Assembly: GCA_963682175.1 (NCBI GenBank)
Contig: OY821791.1
Span: 30,688,326-30,752,325, forward strand
Length of the DNA stretch: 64,000 nucleotides
DNA from: Triglochin maritima
Lineage: Eukaryota > Streptophyta > Magnoliopsida > Alismatales > Juncaginaceae
Direction of reading: 5' to 3'
The notes beneath the pieces were generated by a model. That model was not told the origin of the DNA, searched no databases, and saw only the letters and a program-made list of their open reading frames with translations. The translations under genes were made by a program, and so were the position numbers. Position 1 is the first letter of the stretch, and every line of letters starts with the position of its first letter. Positions 45,620 through 56,784 of the stretch are shown in pieces.

Positions 45620-47699
45620 TGTAACATCCCGAAACAGCGGAAAATTTAAAAATTCATAAACAAGACACAGGAACTCAATAATCAAGACGGAACTGTTACT
45701 TCTCATAAACAAATAGCGGTGCACCAAAATTACATCAGAATTTGTCAAAATAATACATGATTACGACAAAATGACAACAGACGATAAAACGTAATCATGC
45801 CGACCTCAGTGGTCCGAGAAGAGGATCCGACTCCAAAATGCGCGTGCCCGCAGATCACCACCCCACTGGACCTACTGCGGTCCTGAAAATATAAACAACA
45901 ATGCCTGAGTTTCCAGAAGGAAACCCCGTATGCCAGCTCACCTACATGCATGCATTACATAATGAACCTATCATACTAGTATCATGTCATGGCATCGACA
46001 GAAATGAAACAGTTCCCCCGAAGGGTAAAACGGGACATCAGTCCGACAATCAACAACGAGTCTCCCGAGGAGACCTACTGCACGCACATGCAGCCTTACA
46101 GCACGCGACATCGCACCCCCCACACGCAGCTACACTACTCAAGGGTTCGGCAGGGAGCCTCTGTCACGCCTGCGCGCCGATAGAATACAGATCTGCAAAT
46201 CTCAGTGGTCGGAGCCACAGGGATAGCCTCGGCCCAACAATCATCATCGTCGGCACAACCTCGGCGGCATCACCGGCACAGCATCGGTGATCCATCACAA
46301 CGTCCGGCACAACATCGGACGGGTCCAGACCGAAGTCTGCCAGGTCATCGGGCTCCTCGAGCCGCGAACACCAACCACGCCGCTATAAAAGCAGGGCAGC
46401 GACCTCCGTAGCCCGTGGGCCGGTAGTCACCTCACCCAACGCCAGTTGCGTGCCCGCACAACATCAACACTGGGATCCGCGATCCCTCAGGCCTGCTATA
46501 CTACAAAGTGCCAACAATCATCTCAAGTCACGGTCCATACACGGAGGTGACGCGTCCCGAACACCCGCACTCTTCCCAACGGCGGTCCCTGGGCAGGCAC
46601 GCATCACGCGCCCACCGTCACCTCCCGGCTCACGCACAAGGCGAGGACACAGGTTTCCGTGGCAAAAAGTTGGCGTTCAAAAAGGGAACCTGGAATTCTG
46701 TTCTGGGCCCAAACGGTCGACCGTAAGAGGTGATTCGGTCGATCGTTTCCAGAAAGGAATCGGTCGACCGTCCCTAACACGGTCTACCGCTGCGCACAGA
46801 ACACAATCCCCCCAACGGTCTACCGAAGGTCTAAAACCGGTCGACCGAACGAGGTCAAAATCCGAAGTCTGGTCAACATTACAATCCAGTCTATCGGTCG
46901 ACCGACTCAGGGGTCTCGGTCGACCGAAAACTAACAGTACATCATTTTCAATCTTTTAATCCATCGGTCGACCGACTCAGGGGTCTCGGTCGACCGATAA
47001 CAGTTAGGGTCAACCTACATTTCTACGTCATATAACGGTCGACCGAACATATACCACGGTCGAACCACATGCATATAAAATCCAATATATTTAAGTTCCG
47101 GTCGACCGAACACAAGGCCTCGGTCGACCGAAACGCAATAGGCAGTAAATAAACACATGCATTCGGTCGACCGCCCAAGGGCCGGTCGACCGTCTGGTCG
47201 TCTTCAACCTCGCGCCAGTCGAGGTTTCTTCGCCCAAACGCGACGTCGGAGAGGCCTCCGACCTCCTCCGACCGACCAACACGACCCTCTCATGAGTGTC
47301 AACAAAACCACACTAGAGAGTGGCATACCTCACGAGAACGACGAACAAAGCCGGAGCACCGCTCGCGCACGCCGTCTCCGGTGACCTCCCCGCGCGTCCA
47401 CCTCCTCGCACGATCGCTTCCTGGAGCTTCACACCGATGCCTCCTCCTCTGGTCGTCAGAAAGGAAAGGGAAGGAGTGAGTGAGAGGGAGCAACGAATGG
47501 AAGATAGAGAGAGAGAGAGATTTTCGTTATAAAAACCCACCCCTCTCACCTCACCATAACCCTACACCATCACCCTACCCACGACCCATACCTCCCACGA
47601 CCCTACTGTTCTTCCCCTCTTCCCCATGCAACCCTTCCTCTAATAACCTCTCTCCTCCTAATCCCCCATTAGCACCCTAATGGGTTTAGGGTTCTAACA
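45620..47699 (-). repeat. Chromo-D 3' LTR (2,080 bp)
   Basis: Minus orientation: begins TGTTAGAACCCTAAACCC (47699) and ends gggatgttaca (45620). It has a TATA-like ttataa near 47531-47527 followed by a (CT)n tract, and the CGGTCGACCG array (46714-47191). It lacks about 80 bp found in the other LTR at about 52882-52962. Confidence 0.9.
46714..47191. repeat. CGGTCGACCG palindrome array (12 exact copies)
   Basis: Exact copies start at 46714, 46761, 46838, 46895, 46917, 46965, 46987, 47036, 47099, 47120, 47164 and 47182. Near-copies (cggtctaccg, cggtcgatcg) lie between them. A pair 22 bp apart is itself duplicated (46895/46917 and 46965/46987). The array lies 335-815 bp downstream of the TATA-like box, so it would be transcribed. 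Confidence 0.9.
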
Positions 47700-47742
47700 A
47701 TCCACCCAGCTTAAAAGGATTTCGTCCCGAAATCAAAGCAAA

Positions 47743-50700
47743 CTACTCACCGAAAAGCTCTGGACACTGCTTCCTGACGTCCTCCTCAATCTCCCATGTG
47801 GCCTCTCGCTCACTGTGACGCTGCCACCTGACCTTCACCATCGGGATGGTCCTCCTCCTGAGCTGGTGATCCATGCGATCAACAATCTCGACTGGCCTCG
47901 CCTCGAGTGACAAGTCCTGCTGAATCTCTGGCACTGCTATCTCAATAACGTGCGACGGATCTGCCACATACTTCCTCAACATCGACACATGGAAGACATT
48001 ATGCAGACCCGAAAACTACGGTGGCAATGCAATCCGGTAGGCGACCTCTCCAACTCGGTCGAGGATCTCAAACGGTCCCACATATCTCGGACTGAGCTTC
48101 CCCTTCTTCCCAAACCTCATCACACCTCGGGCTGGGGAAATCCTCAGAAACAGATGGTCGCCCACCTCGAAACTCAGCACTCGTCTGCGTCGATCTGCAT
48201 AACTCTTCTGCCTGCTCTGCGCTGTGGCCAGTCTCCTCCTGATCACATCCACCTTCTCTGCATACATCTGCACGATCTCTGGCCCAACTAACTGCCTCTC
48301 GCCCACATCACTCCAGCATACCGGTGATCTGCAAGGCCTCCCGTACAATGCCTCGTACGGTGCCATCCCAATACTCGAGTGGTAGCTGTTGTTGTAGGCG
48401 AACTCTATCAGTGGCAGGTGCTCATCCCAGTGCCCTGCCCAATCCAGTGTGCAAGCCCTCAGCATATCCTCCAAGGTCTGAATCGTCCTCTCTGACTGAC
48501 CATCCGTCTGCGGGTGGAATGCTGTACTGAACCTCAGACGCGTCCCCAAAGCCTGCTGCAGACTCCCCCAAAATCTGGAAGTGAAACGAGGATCTCGATC
48601 GGAGATGATGCTCACTGGCACTCCATGCAACCTGACTATCTCCTCCACGTACAACCTAGCCAGACCCTCCAAAGACAACGTGGTCCTGATCGCTAAGAAA
48701 TGCGCCGACTTGGTCAGTCGATCGACTATCACCCAAATCGCGTCGTGGAATCTCCTCTCCTTCGGCAATCCCGTGACAAAATCCATCGTCACGTGCTCCC
48801 ACTTCCACTCAGGAAGCTCAATACACTGTATCGGTCCTGCTGGCCTCTGATGCTCAATCTTCACCTGCTGGCAGACCAAGCATCGCTCCACAAACTCTGC
48901 AATGTCCCTCTTCATGCCCTTCCACCAGAAGTTCCGCTGCAGGTCCTTATACATCTTCGTGCTCCCCGGGTGAATGGTGTATCTAGCTCTGTGTGCCTCC
49001 TCCATGATGTCATCTCTCAGCCCGTCAACCTTCGGCACCCAGATCCGACTCCTGAACCTCAGACCACCATCAACCCCCACACTGAAATCTAATCCATCTC
49101 TGGAAGCCAACTGTAGCAGACCCGCTAACTCCTCATCCCCCTGCTGAGCCTGAACCAACCGTGAGACAGTCTGCGGCTCCCCCCGAAGCCCAGCAATCAC
49201 TGCTCCCTCTGTACCCTCTGTGAACGGTCTCCACTATGACAAGGCCTCGAGTAGCCTCCACTCCTGGATGCACAGACTCGCAACAGAAACCTCCACCTTC
49301 CTGCTCAGCGCGTCTGCAACCAAATTCGCCTTCCCCGGATGATAGGAAATGGTGAAGTCGTAGTCCTTAATGAACTCAAGCCATCTGCGCTGCCTCATAT
49401 TCAGCTCCTTCTGCGAGAACAAGTACTTCAGACTCTGATGATCGGTGAAGACCTCGAACTGCTCGCCACACAGATAGTGCCGCCAGGTCTTCAACGCGTG
49501 AACTACTGCTGCTAACTCCAGATCGTGAGTCGGGTAGTTCTTCTCGTGCACCTTCAGCTGCCTCGAAGCGTACGCGACCACCTTCCCATGCTGCATCAGA
49601 ACACAACCCAAGCCTATCCCTGATGCATCGCTGTAAATCACGTAGCCTCCACTGCCACTCGGTAGCGTCAGAATAGGTGTTGTCGTCAATCGCCTCTTCA
49701 GCTCCTGAAAGCTGTCCTCGCACTTCTGGGACCAAACGAACTTGACGCCCTTCTGCGTCAATGCTGTGAGCGGCGATGCAAGTCTGGAGAAATCCTGGAT
49801 AAACCGCCTGTAATACCCTGCCAGACCTACGAAGCTCCTGATCTCCGTCATGCTCGTCGGGGCTCTCCACTGAGTCACTGTCTCGACCTTCGCCGGATCC
49901 ACTGAAATCCCATCTGCTGACACAATATGCCCCAGAAAAGCCACCTGATCCAACCAAAACTCACACTTCGTGTACTTGGCATAAAGCTGCTGATCCCTCA
50001 AGATGCCAAGCACAATCCTCAGGTGCTCTCGATGCTGCTCCCTGTCAGGCGAGTATACCAAGATGTCATCCACGAACACCACGACAAATCTGTCAAGGTA
50101 CGGCTGTAAGTTCCTATTCATCAGATCCATGAATGCTGCAGGTGCATTCGTCAGTCCAAATGGCATCACCAAGAACTCGTAGTGGCCGTACCGCGTCCTG
50201 AAGGCTGTCTTCTGAACATCCGCCTCCCTGATCCGCAACTGGTGATAACCCGAACGCAGATCGATCTTCGAGAACACTCTCGCCGTCTGCAACTGATCAA
50301 ACAAATCATCAATCCTGGGCAAAGGGTACCGGTTCCGAACGGTAACCTTATTCAGCATCCTGTAGTCAATGCACATCCGCAACGATCCATCCTTCTTCTT
50401 CACGAAGAGCACAGGCGCTCCCCATGGAGAAACACTCGGTCGAATGAACCCGGACTCCATCAACTCCTGCAACTGCTTCTTCAGCTCTGTCAACTCAGCA
50501 GGTGCCATCCGATAAGGTGCCTTCGACTGAGGTGTCGTACCCGCAACCAACTCGATGCTGAACTCGATCTCTCGGTGCGGCGGTAACGCTGGAATCTCTG
50601 CTGGAAACACATCCGGAAACTCCTGCACAATCTCTATGTCCTCCAGCCTCCTCGTCTCAGGATCAGGAACTACCAGCGTGGCCACAAACGCTCTGCATCC

Positions 50701-52152
50701 CTGCTGCATCAGTCTCTGTGCCCTATCCGCAGACACAATCAGACGACCCCCTCTGCTCCTCGCACCTCTGATCAGAACATCTGGCAAGCCCTCCATCGGA
50801 ATCAGAATCTTCTTCTCACGGCAAAAGTCTCGCACGTCGTACTGTGACAGCCAGTCCATCCCCAGTATGACGTCGAAGTCCACCATCGGTAACAAGACCA
50901 GATCTGCCGGAAAATCATGGTCTCCCGAAGCAACTGTGGTGCCGGGGAAAAAGCTCCCCACAGTGCCCACCTCACCCATGGGCGTGCTGACCTCCAAAAC
51001 ATCAGTCAGCAGCACAGGGGTCCGACCCAACTCGCCAGCAAACTTCTCCGAAATGAAGGAGTGAGTGGCGCCGCAATCGAACAACACACGCGCTACAGAA
51101 CCAGAATCTGAAAGCGTACCTTCCACGACGGTGTTGGAGTCCCTCGCCTCCTCAGCCTGGATAGTGAAGACTCGCCCGGTCCTCCTGCTCTGGCCCGGTG
51201 GAACAACTGACCGGCTGCCTCCGCCTCTGCCTACTGCTGGTGGTCCTGGCCTCCTGCTCGGCTCTCCCTGCCTCTGAGGACAATCACGGACAAAATGTCC
51301 CATCTGGCCGCAACCCATACACGCTCCAGTCCGACGGGGACACTCCTGCCCTGGATGGAACCTCTCGCAGTAAGTGCACGCTCCTGACTGACGTGCTCCT
51401 CCTCCATCGAACCTGGGCCTCTTGCCCGGGTTCCCTGCTCCACGACCAGCTACTCTGCTGCCGGTGCTCACTGGCGCCTTCCGCGCCTCCTGAATACACT
51501 CCCTCTGGTCCTGCTCGATGATCGTAGCATGCTTCACCGCATCTGCAAGGGTCCGCGGCATGCTGTTGATCACCCGAGAACGAAGCGGCTGCCTCAGTCC
51601 CTTCACGAACTTCCTCGCCCGCTGCTCTGGGGTCACACAAATCTCAGGGCAGTAACGCTCCAAAGCGTTGAACCTGCTGATGTAGCTCGTCAGTGTCATG
51701 TCTTTCTGCTCCAGCGACATGAACTCCTCCCTCTTCTGATCCCTGACATGCTGGGGGAACTACTGCTCATGAAACACCTCCAAGAACTCCTCCCAGCTCA
51801 CATCCACACGATCATCAAACAACACCGTGGACGTAGATCTCCACCAGTTGGCGGCCTCGCCATCGAACACATAGGTGGCCAGCTCCACCATCCTCTCAGG
51901 TGCTACTCCAATAGCGCGGAAGATCTTCTCCATCCGGAAGATCCAGTCCTCCGCAACCTCTGGGGCCCTCCTGCCATCAAAAGTCGGCGGGTGCTGACGC
52001 ATGAACCGATCGTGCTCAGCTCCCACTCCACCCTGGGCGCTCTGAGCTGCCTGATGCTCCAGAAACTCGCCCAACCTGTCCCAATGAGCACCAGATGTGT
52101 CGTCACTGGGATCACGATCGCGTGGAGAACTCCTCACGCTCCTAGGTGCCAT
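47743..52152 (-). pseudogene. Chromo-D gag-protease-RT-RNaseH-integrase-chromodomain polyprotein (three TAG codons)
   Basis: Gag begins at 52152 (MAPRSVRSSP). A TAG at 51757 falls where relatives have Tyr. The frame 51720-49234 carries the zinc knuckles [13 protein letters not shown] and [14 protein letters not shown], protease [12 protein letters not shown] and [16 protein letters not shown] with [10 protein letters not shown] and RNase H with [24 protein letters not shown] at about 49236 follows LLEALS. The integrase frame (49200-48016) has the HHCC zinc region (HPGSTKMYKDLQ...ERCLVC), catalytic Asp in TMDFVTGLP and SDRDPRF, and Glu in [10 protein letters not shown] third TAG (about 48015) precedes the chromodomain (47988-47743: HQLRRRTIPMVKVRWQRHSE, ATWEIEED). 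Chromodomains guide chromovirus integration to heterochromatin. Apart from these codons the reading frame is continuous. Confidence 0.9.
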
Positions 52153-52263
52153 CTGACAGAAGAAACAATCACAAGTTCAGCCATGTATGCATGCTAAAAG
52201 ATAAAATGCATGCGTCCTATTACTACAAGGGTGATTTCATTGGGAACCGCATAGGAATCGACC

Positions 52264-52275
52264 GCTCTGATACCA
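52264..52275 (-). other. Chromo-D primer-binding site
   Basis: Minus strand tggtatcagagc, 3 nt from the 5' LTR. Confidence 0.9.
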
Positions 52276-52278
52276 AGT

Positions 52279-53370
52279 TGTAACATCCCGAAACAGCGGA
52301 AAATTTAAAAATTCATAAACAAGACACATGAACTCAATAATCAAGACGGGACTGTTACTTCTCATAAACAAATAGCGGTGCACCAAAATTACATCAGAGT
52401 TTGTCAAAATAATACATGATTACGACAAAATGACAACAGACGATAAAACGTAATCATGCCGACCTCAGTGGTCCGAGAAGGGATTCCGACTCCAAAATGC
52501 GCGTGCCCGCAGATCACCACCCCACTGGACCTACTGCGGTCCTGAAAATATAAACAACAATGCCTGAGTTTCCAGAAGGAAACCCCGTATGCCAGCTCAC
52601 CTACATGCATGCATTACATAATGAACCTATCATACTAGTATCATGTCATGGCATCGACAGAAATGAAACAGTTCCCCCGAAGGGTAAAACGGGACATCAG
52701 TCCGACAATCAACAATGAGTCTCCCGAGGAGAACTACTGCAGGCACATGCAGCCTTACAGCACGCGACATCGCACCCCCCACACGCAGCTACACTACTCA
52801 AGGGTTCGGCAGGGAGCCTCTGTCACGCCTGCGCGCCGATAGAATACAGATCTGCAAATCTCAGTGGTCGGAGCCACAGGGACCAACGGGGCCGTCGCCC
52901 GGAAGGTATAACAACAACATCTCGGTAGGTGCCCAGCCGAGGAAAACAACATAGCCGGAACAGCCTCGGCCCAACAATCATCATCGCCGGCACAACCTCG
53001 GCGGCATCACCGGCACAGCATCGGTGGTCCATCACAACGTCCGGCACAATATCGGACGGGTCCAGACCGAAGTCTGCCAGGTCATCGGGCTCCTCGAGCC
53101 GCGAACACCAACCGCGTCGCTATAAAAGCAGGGCAGCGACCTCCGTAGCCCGTGGGCCGGTAGTCACCTCACCCAACGCCAGTTGCGTGCCCACACAACA
53201 TCAACACTGGGATCCGCGATCCCTCAGGCCTGCTATACTACAAAGTGCCAACAATCATCTCAAGTCACGGTCCATACACGGAGGTGACGCATCCCGAACA
53301 CCCGCACTCTTCCCAACGACGGTCCCTGGGCAGGCACGCATCACGCGCCCACCGTCACCTCCCGGCTCAC
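52279..53370 (-). repeat. Chromo-D 5' LTR, visible part
   Basis: Matches 45620-46634 and is cut after 'cccggctcac' by the Athila-A insertion. The CGGTCGACCG array of this LTR should reappear beyond the window, after Athila-A. Confidence 0.9.
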
Positions 53371-54104
53371 TGATGAGAATTTTATTTATACCGCAAGTGC
53401 ACGGCCGCGTTGAAGCGGTGGCAAATACGGGTCGAACACAAGGAGGGAGAGATTCTTGTATTTTTGTGATTTTCTTTGATTAAGGAAAACAAAAGAGAAA
53501 TAGTGTTGGGTTGAGATTTTTGGATTTAGATAAATTTTTTTTTTCTTTCTAAAGCAAGAACAACAAGAACAAAAATTAAGAAGAAATAACTATGGATGAG
53601 AGTCCAGTGGGTGGGAGTTATGAATCTTCAAGTTAGATTAGAGATTACGAAAATTATTATAAATCAAGTGAGATATTAAGCATCATATGATAATTGATTT
53701 AACAAAAACTCATATGATCAAAACACTAACAAGAAATTAAAATAAAAACGATCTCTCTTCTCTAACCCTAAATCCGTCACCCCCACCCTTTGGAGGGTTT
53801 TAGAAACCCATGGGGAGAAGATGAGGAGAAGGGGTCATGGAGATCATCGAGAGAATACGGAGAAAGAAAGGGAAATATTATACTAAACTACGATCTACGA
53901 AAGAAAAAGCAATTATTCTAAGCACGCAACAAAGTATTCTAAGAGAAAAAGAAAGAATCAAGAACAACTAAATTACTTTTCTGGAATTAAGAACAGGAAA
54001 TATTAATCTAAAATTAAGCTTACAAAAGACAAAGACAATGGAGAAATAAAAGGGCAGAATTTTATTGCTATAGAAAAAAGTGTCTTGCAACATCGTGTTT
54101 AGGG

Positions 54105-54114
54105 CTATTTATAG
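54105..54114 (-). promoter_or_regulatory. TATA box of the Athila-A LTR
   Basis: ctataaatag on minus; the palindromes lie 89-136 bp upstream. Confidence 0.65.
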
Positions 54115-54202
54115 CCGATACAAGAGAATAAATTACGCTAAAGGAAAGGACACGTGTTATTACAAGACAGGACGAAAATTGGAGGCGCGGATCGAAGTCC
54201 AT

Positions 54203-54250
54203 GCGGCGATTCCGCCGCATCTTGACCTTTAGATGCGGCGATTCCGCCGC
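54203..54250. repeat. Paired U3 palindromes, Athila-A LTR
   Basis: gcggcgattccgccgc at 54203-54218 (extended to at...at, 20 bp) and again at 54235-54250. Arms gcggcg(g/a) and cgccgc are perfect around att. Confidence 0.9.
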
Positions 54251-54648
54251 ACGGATGGTCCAGATCGTCTTGTGCTTTTGCGGGTGTGTTTTTGGTATGA
54301 TTTAGGTGGCTTCCACGCATCCGAATTGACTCTTTCATATATTTGGAGATCTGAATTTAATTTCTTCTTGAATACTTCTCCAAAATAGCTTTTTAGTCCT
54401 TCTAATTTGCGATCAAGTCCCTGGCTCCTTTATGTGATCAATTGGATTTCAACTTGAGCTTGAATCTCTAGCTAATTGGTCTTTGTGATCTATTTGAGTC
54501 CACTACATGCGTTTTGGCTCGAATATTGGTAAATTGCATTGTAACTCCTGAATTCTGCACAATTGCTCAAAACAATACCTTAGTAGCATTTATTTATATA
54601 AAAATAATCTAAATGAAAGACATATGATGCAATGTATGCAATGCATCA

Positions 54649-55583
54649 AATACCCCTACACCTAGATTTTGCTAGTCTCGAGCAAACAAAACATGAAAAC
54701 TAAAAGTATGAAAGCAGGGAAATCCTAACTCACTTTCGTAGGAATCACGGTTGCACTTAGCATGTGCAACAAGCCTTTAAACCCCTAAGTTTCCTTGGAG
54801 GACGAGTTTTATCTCGTGAGGGTTTTCAGTTGACACACCCACAAAGTCTTAATTCAATATTCCATTAATAGCTCTCGATATCTCCACCTCAACCTTATAC
54901 ATCTCACTTAGAATTCTTGCATGCTCATTGTACAAATCTAACTTATAAAAAGTTTGACTTGGTCTTTGTTCCTCCAACATTCACACCACTAACCCTTCTA
55001 CACATGTTATCACTTAAATTATTTTGCACGCCTCCTCTGGTGGTGAAGTATCATTCGGATCAACCATGGCATGGATCATTCTTTTAGCTTTGGGCCTTGA
55101 GTATATATATATATTTTTTTCCATGATTCAACACATTTGCTTTTTCTGACACTTTTACCCTTTTTGCATTCGTGTAGCGAGTTTGGTCGATAATCCCGAG
55201 CTGGTAGACTCAAGTTACCGGGTTTTAAGATACCCCTACGGACCAGTGACTCAAAGGCTTGGGCTTTTGTAATCATTTTGCAAAATGTGCTTTTCTCACT
55301 TTATTCCTTTATTTTTACTTTTATTTTCCTCAAGGCTTAATTGCTATTAGAAGTCCACACTTCCCGGTATATTTTCCTCAACCTCTGCTTTTTATCAACC
55401 ACTTCAAAGATTTGATTCATCCAATTTAAGTGCATACATGTCTTAAGGGTAATGTGTTATTTCTTTGGAACTTAGATTTATGTCATAGTTTCTACAAGCA
55501 GAACTATATAATAAGGAACAAAGACTCAATGCAATTTGTACTCGGGTTTTGGTGGTTCAATCTTAAGTTATGTCATGACACAT

Positions 55584-55615
<32 letters not shown>

Positions 55616-55743
55616 GGAGAATTATATAAAAAACAAAACAAAACAGATAGGTAGATAACTAGTCACCCCCCTACACCCATTTCATGCATTGTCCTCAATG
55701 TATGCAAAATTGAATAATATAGGAAATGCAAGAATTAATAAAG
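54649..55743 (-). other. Athila-A 3' untranslated region and polypurine tract
   Basis: The minus strand ctaggtgtaggggtatt (54665-54649) directly precedes the 3' LTR and is the likely plus-strand primer. The region also has a T homopolymer of about 27 bases (55589-55615). No coding seen. Confidence 0.6.
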
Positions 55744-56619
55744 TTACCGCCTTCGGGATGACGACTCTCCACGGTCGGAGAGTGCTTTGTTCAGTTTGCT
55801 ATTGAGGCGCTTCATCCCGCCCCACATTCGGGACCTATGCTCGTCAGAGTTTTCTGGGGTTGACTGAGCCCAGAATGTTGCTGAGTCTTCAGACGACTCA
55901 CTTGATTGCATAGCATCCTCCATTTCTGGAGGTGTCCACAGGTCCGCTATAGTGCCACGGTAGGAGGATGTCTCCCGTTCCACCGTACAAGGGAGCATGT
56001 CGGCTTCGTACACCCAGAAAGACTCATAGGCCATAAAGTGCTTGCAGAGAGTGGTGACGAGGCATGGCAGAGATTGGGAGTTGCGTTGGTGGCCTTCTGC
56101 AATGGTGGTCAGAAGCCGTCGGCACATACAGTAAGTGCGATCACGGGTCATCAGGGAGTGAACGATGCCCATCTCAATGGTGCGAAAAGAAGTGTTGTGG
56201 GTATTACTCGTGACATTTTGGCATGCCCACCTACATGCTGTAAAGACATTCCGGTACATGGATGTGCCCTTGATACCCCGATCACGGCTAAGCACACAAT
56301 CTGGTCCCATGAGTGACCGATAGAAACTGAGTTCCTCGGATGGCAAAGTGGAGGCCCCTTGTGGTATGTCAGTCAAGTTGGAGATGATGTTGAGGTCAAT
56401 CGCCCAGACTTTGTTTCTCCAATTCAGTAAAATGTACCCACTGTCCAGGTCTATGTTAGTGATACTGCTATAGAACTCCTCCACTAAGCTAGGGCAGTAC
56501 ACATCATCGTTATTATGGACCAAGTAGCTCCAACTCCGTGCTATGATTTCTTCGTAAAAGTGGGTGCCGTTTTGATCACTAACAAGCAACGGGTGGAAGT
56601 TCTTCTCAGGAAACACCAT
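55744..56619 (-). CDS. Athila-A third ORF (putative plant transposon protein domain)
   Basis: A 291-codon intact frame lies downstream of pol in the position where Athila elements may carry an envelope-like ORF. It begins MVFPEKNFHPLLVSDQNGTH. The segment YCPSLVEEFYSSITNIDLDS, followed by WAIDLNIISNLTDIPQG, resembles the 'putative plant transposon protein' domain found in Gypsy-associated ORFs. It then has a Cys-containing helical middle (FTACRWACQNV, YCMCRRLLTTI) and a Ser/Glu-rich tail ending SSSRRR. No signal peptide and no convincing transmembrane helix are visible, so an envelope role is not supported here. It overlaps nothing and is separated from pol by about 165 bp of T-rich DNA. Its function is unknown. 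Confidence 0.65.
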   Translation of the reverse strand: MVFPEKNFHPLLVSDQNGTHFYEEIIARSWSYLVHNNDDVYCPSLVEEFYSSITNIDLDSGYILLNWRNKVWAIDLNIISNLTDIPQGASTLPSEELSFYRSLMGPDCVLSRDRGIKGTSMYRNVFTACRWACQNVTSNTHNTSFRTIEMGIVHSLMTRDRTYCMCRRLLTTIAEGHQRNSQSLPCLVTTLCKHFMAYESFWVYEADMLPCTVERETSSYRGTIADLWTPPEMEDAMQSSESSEDSATFWAQSTPENSDEHRSRMWGGMKRLNSKLNKALSDRGESSSRRR

Positions 56620-56784
56620 GGTGATAGAATACTGCTAAAGTAATATGTGTTAGATTTAGAAAAATAAGTCATGTATTCCCACCGTTTTCCAAAATACATC
56701 ATGTACCAATAATGAATTTTTTTTTTTTTTCGTTTTTTTTTTTTGTTTTTTGTTTTTTGTTTTTTTTTTGAAATAAAATAAAAC

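Larger units (their letters stand above)
45620..53370 (-). mobile_element. Chromo-D: near-intact Tekay/Del-type chromovirus
   Basis: In minus orientation it has a 3' LTR at 45620-47699 and a 5' LTR starting at 52279, interrupted at 53370 by Athila-A. Gag, protease, RT, RNase H, integrase and a C-terminal chromodomain are all present, broken only by three TAG codons. The overlapping parts of the two LTRs differ by about 14 substitutions per kb (by eye) plus one indel of about 80 bp, so insertion was fairly recent. The left flank is cagta (45615-45619); the right copy is off the window. Confidence 0.9.
53371..54648 (-). repeat. Athila-A 3' LTR (1,278 bp)
   Basis: Minus orientation: TGATGCATTGC (54648) to AATTCTCATCA (53371). 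It contains two identical palindromes gcggcgattccgccgc (54250-54235, 54218-54203) and the TATA box ctataaatag (54114-54105). Confidence 0.92.

Noticed and set aside
46450..46959. 169-codon plus frame in the Chromo-D LTR
   Set aside because: It spans the LTR, and its antisense counterpart and codon pattern show no protein family. Its C-terminal part translates the CGGTCGACCG array.
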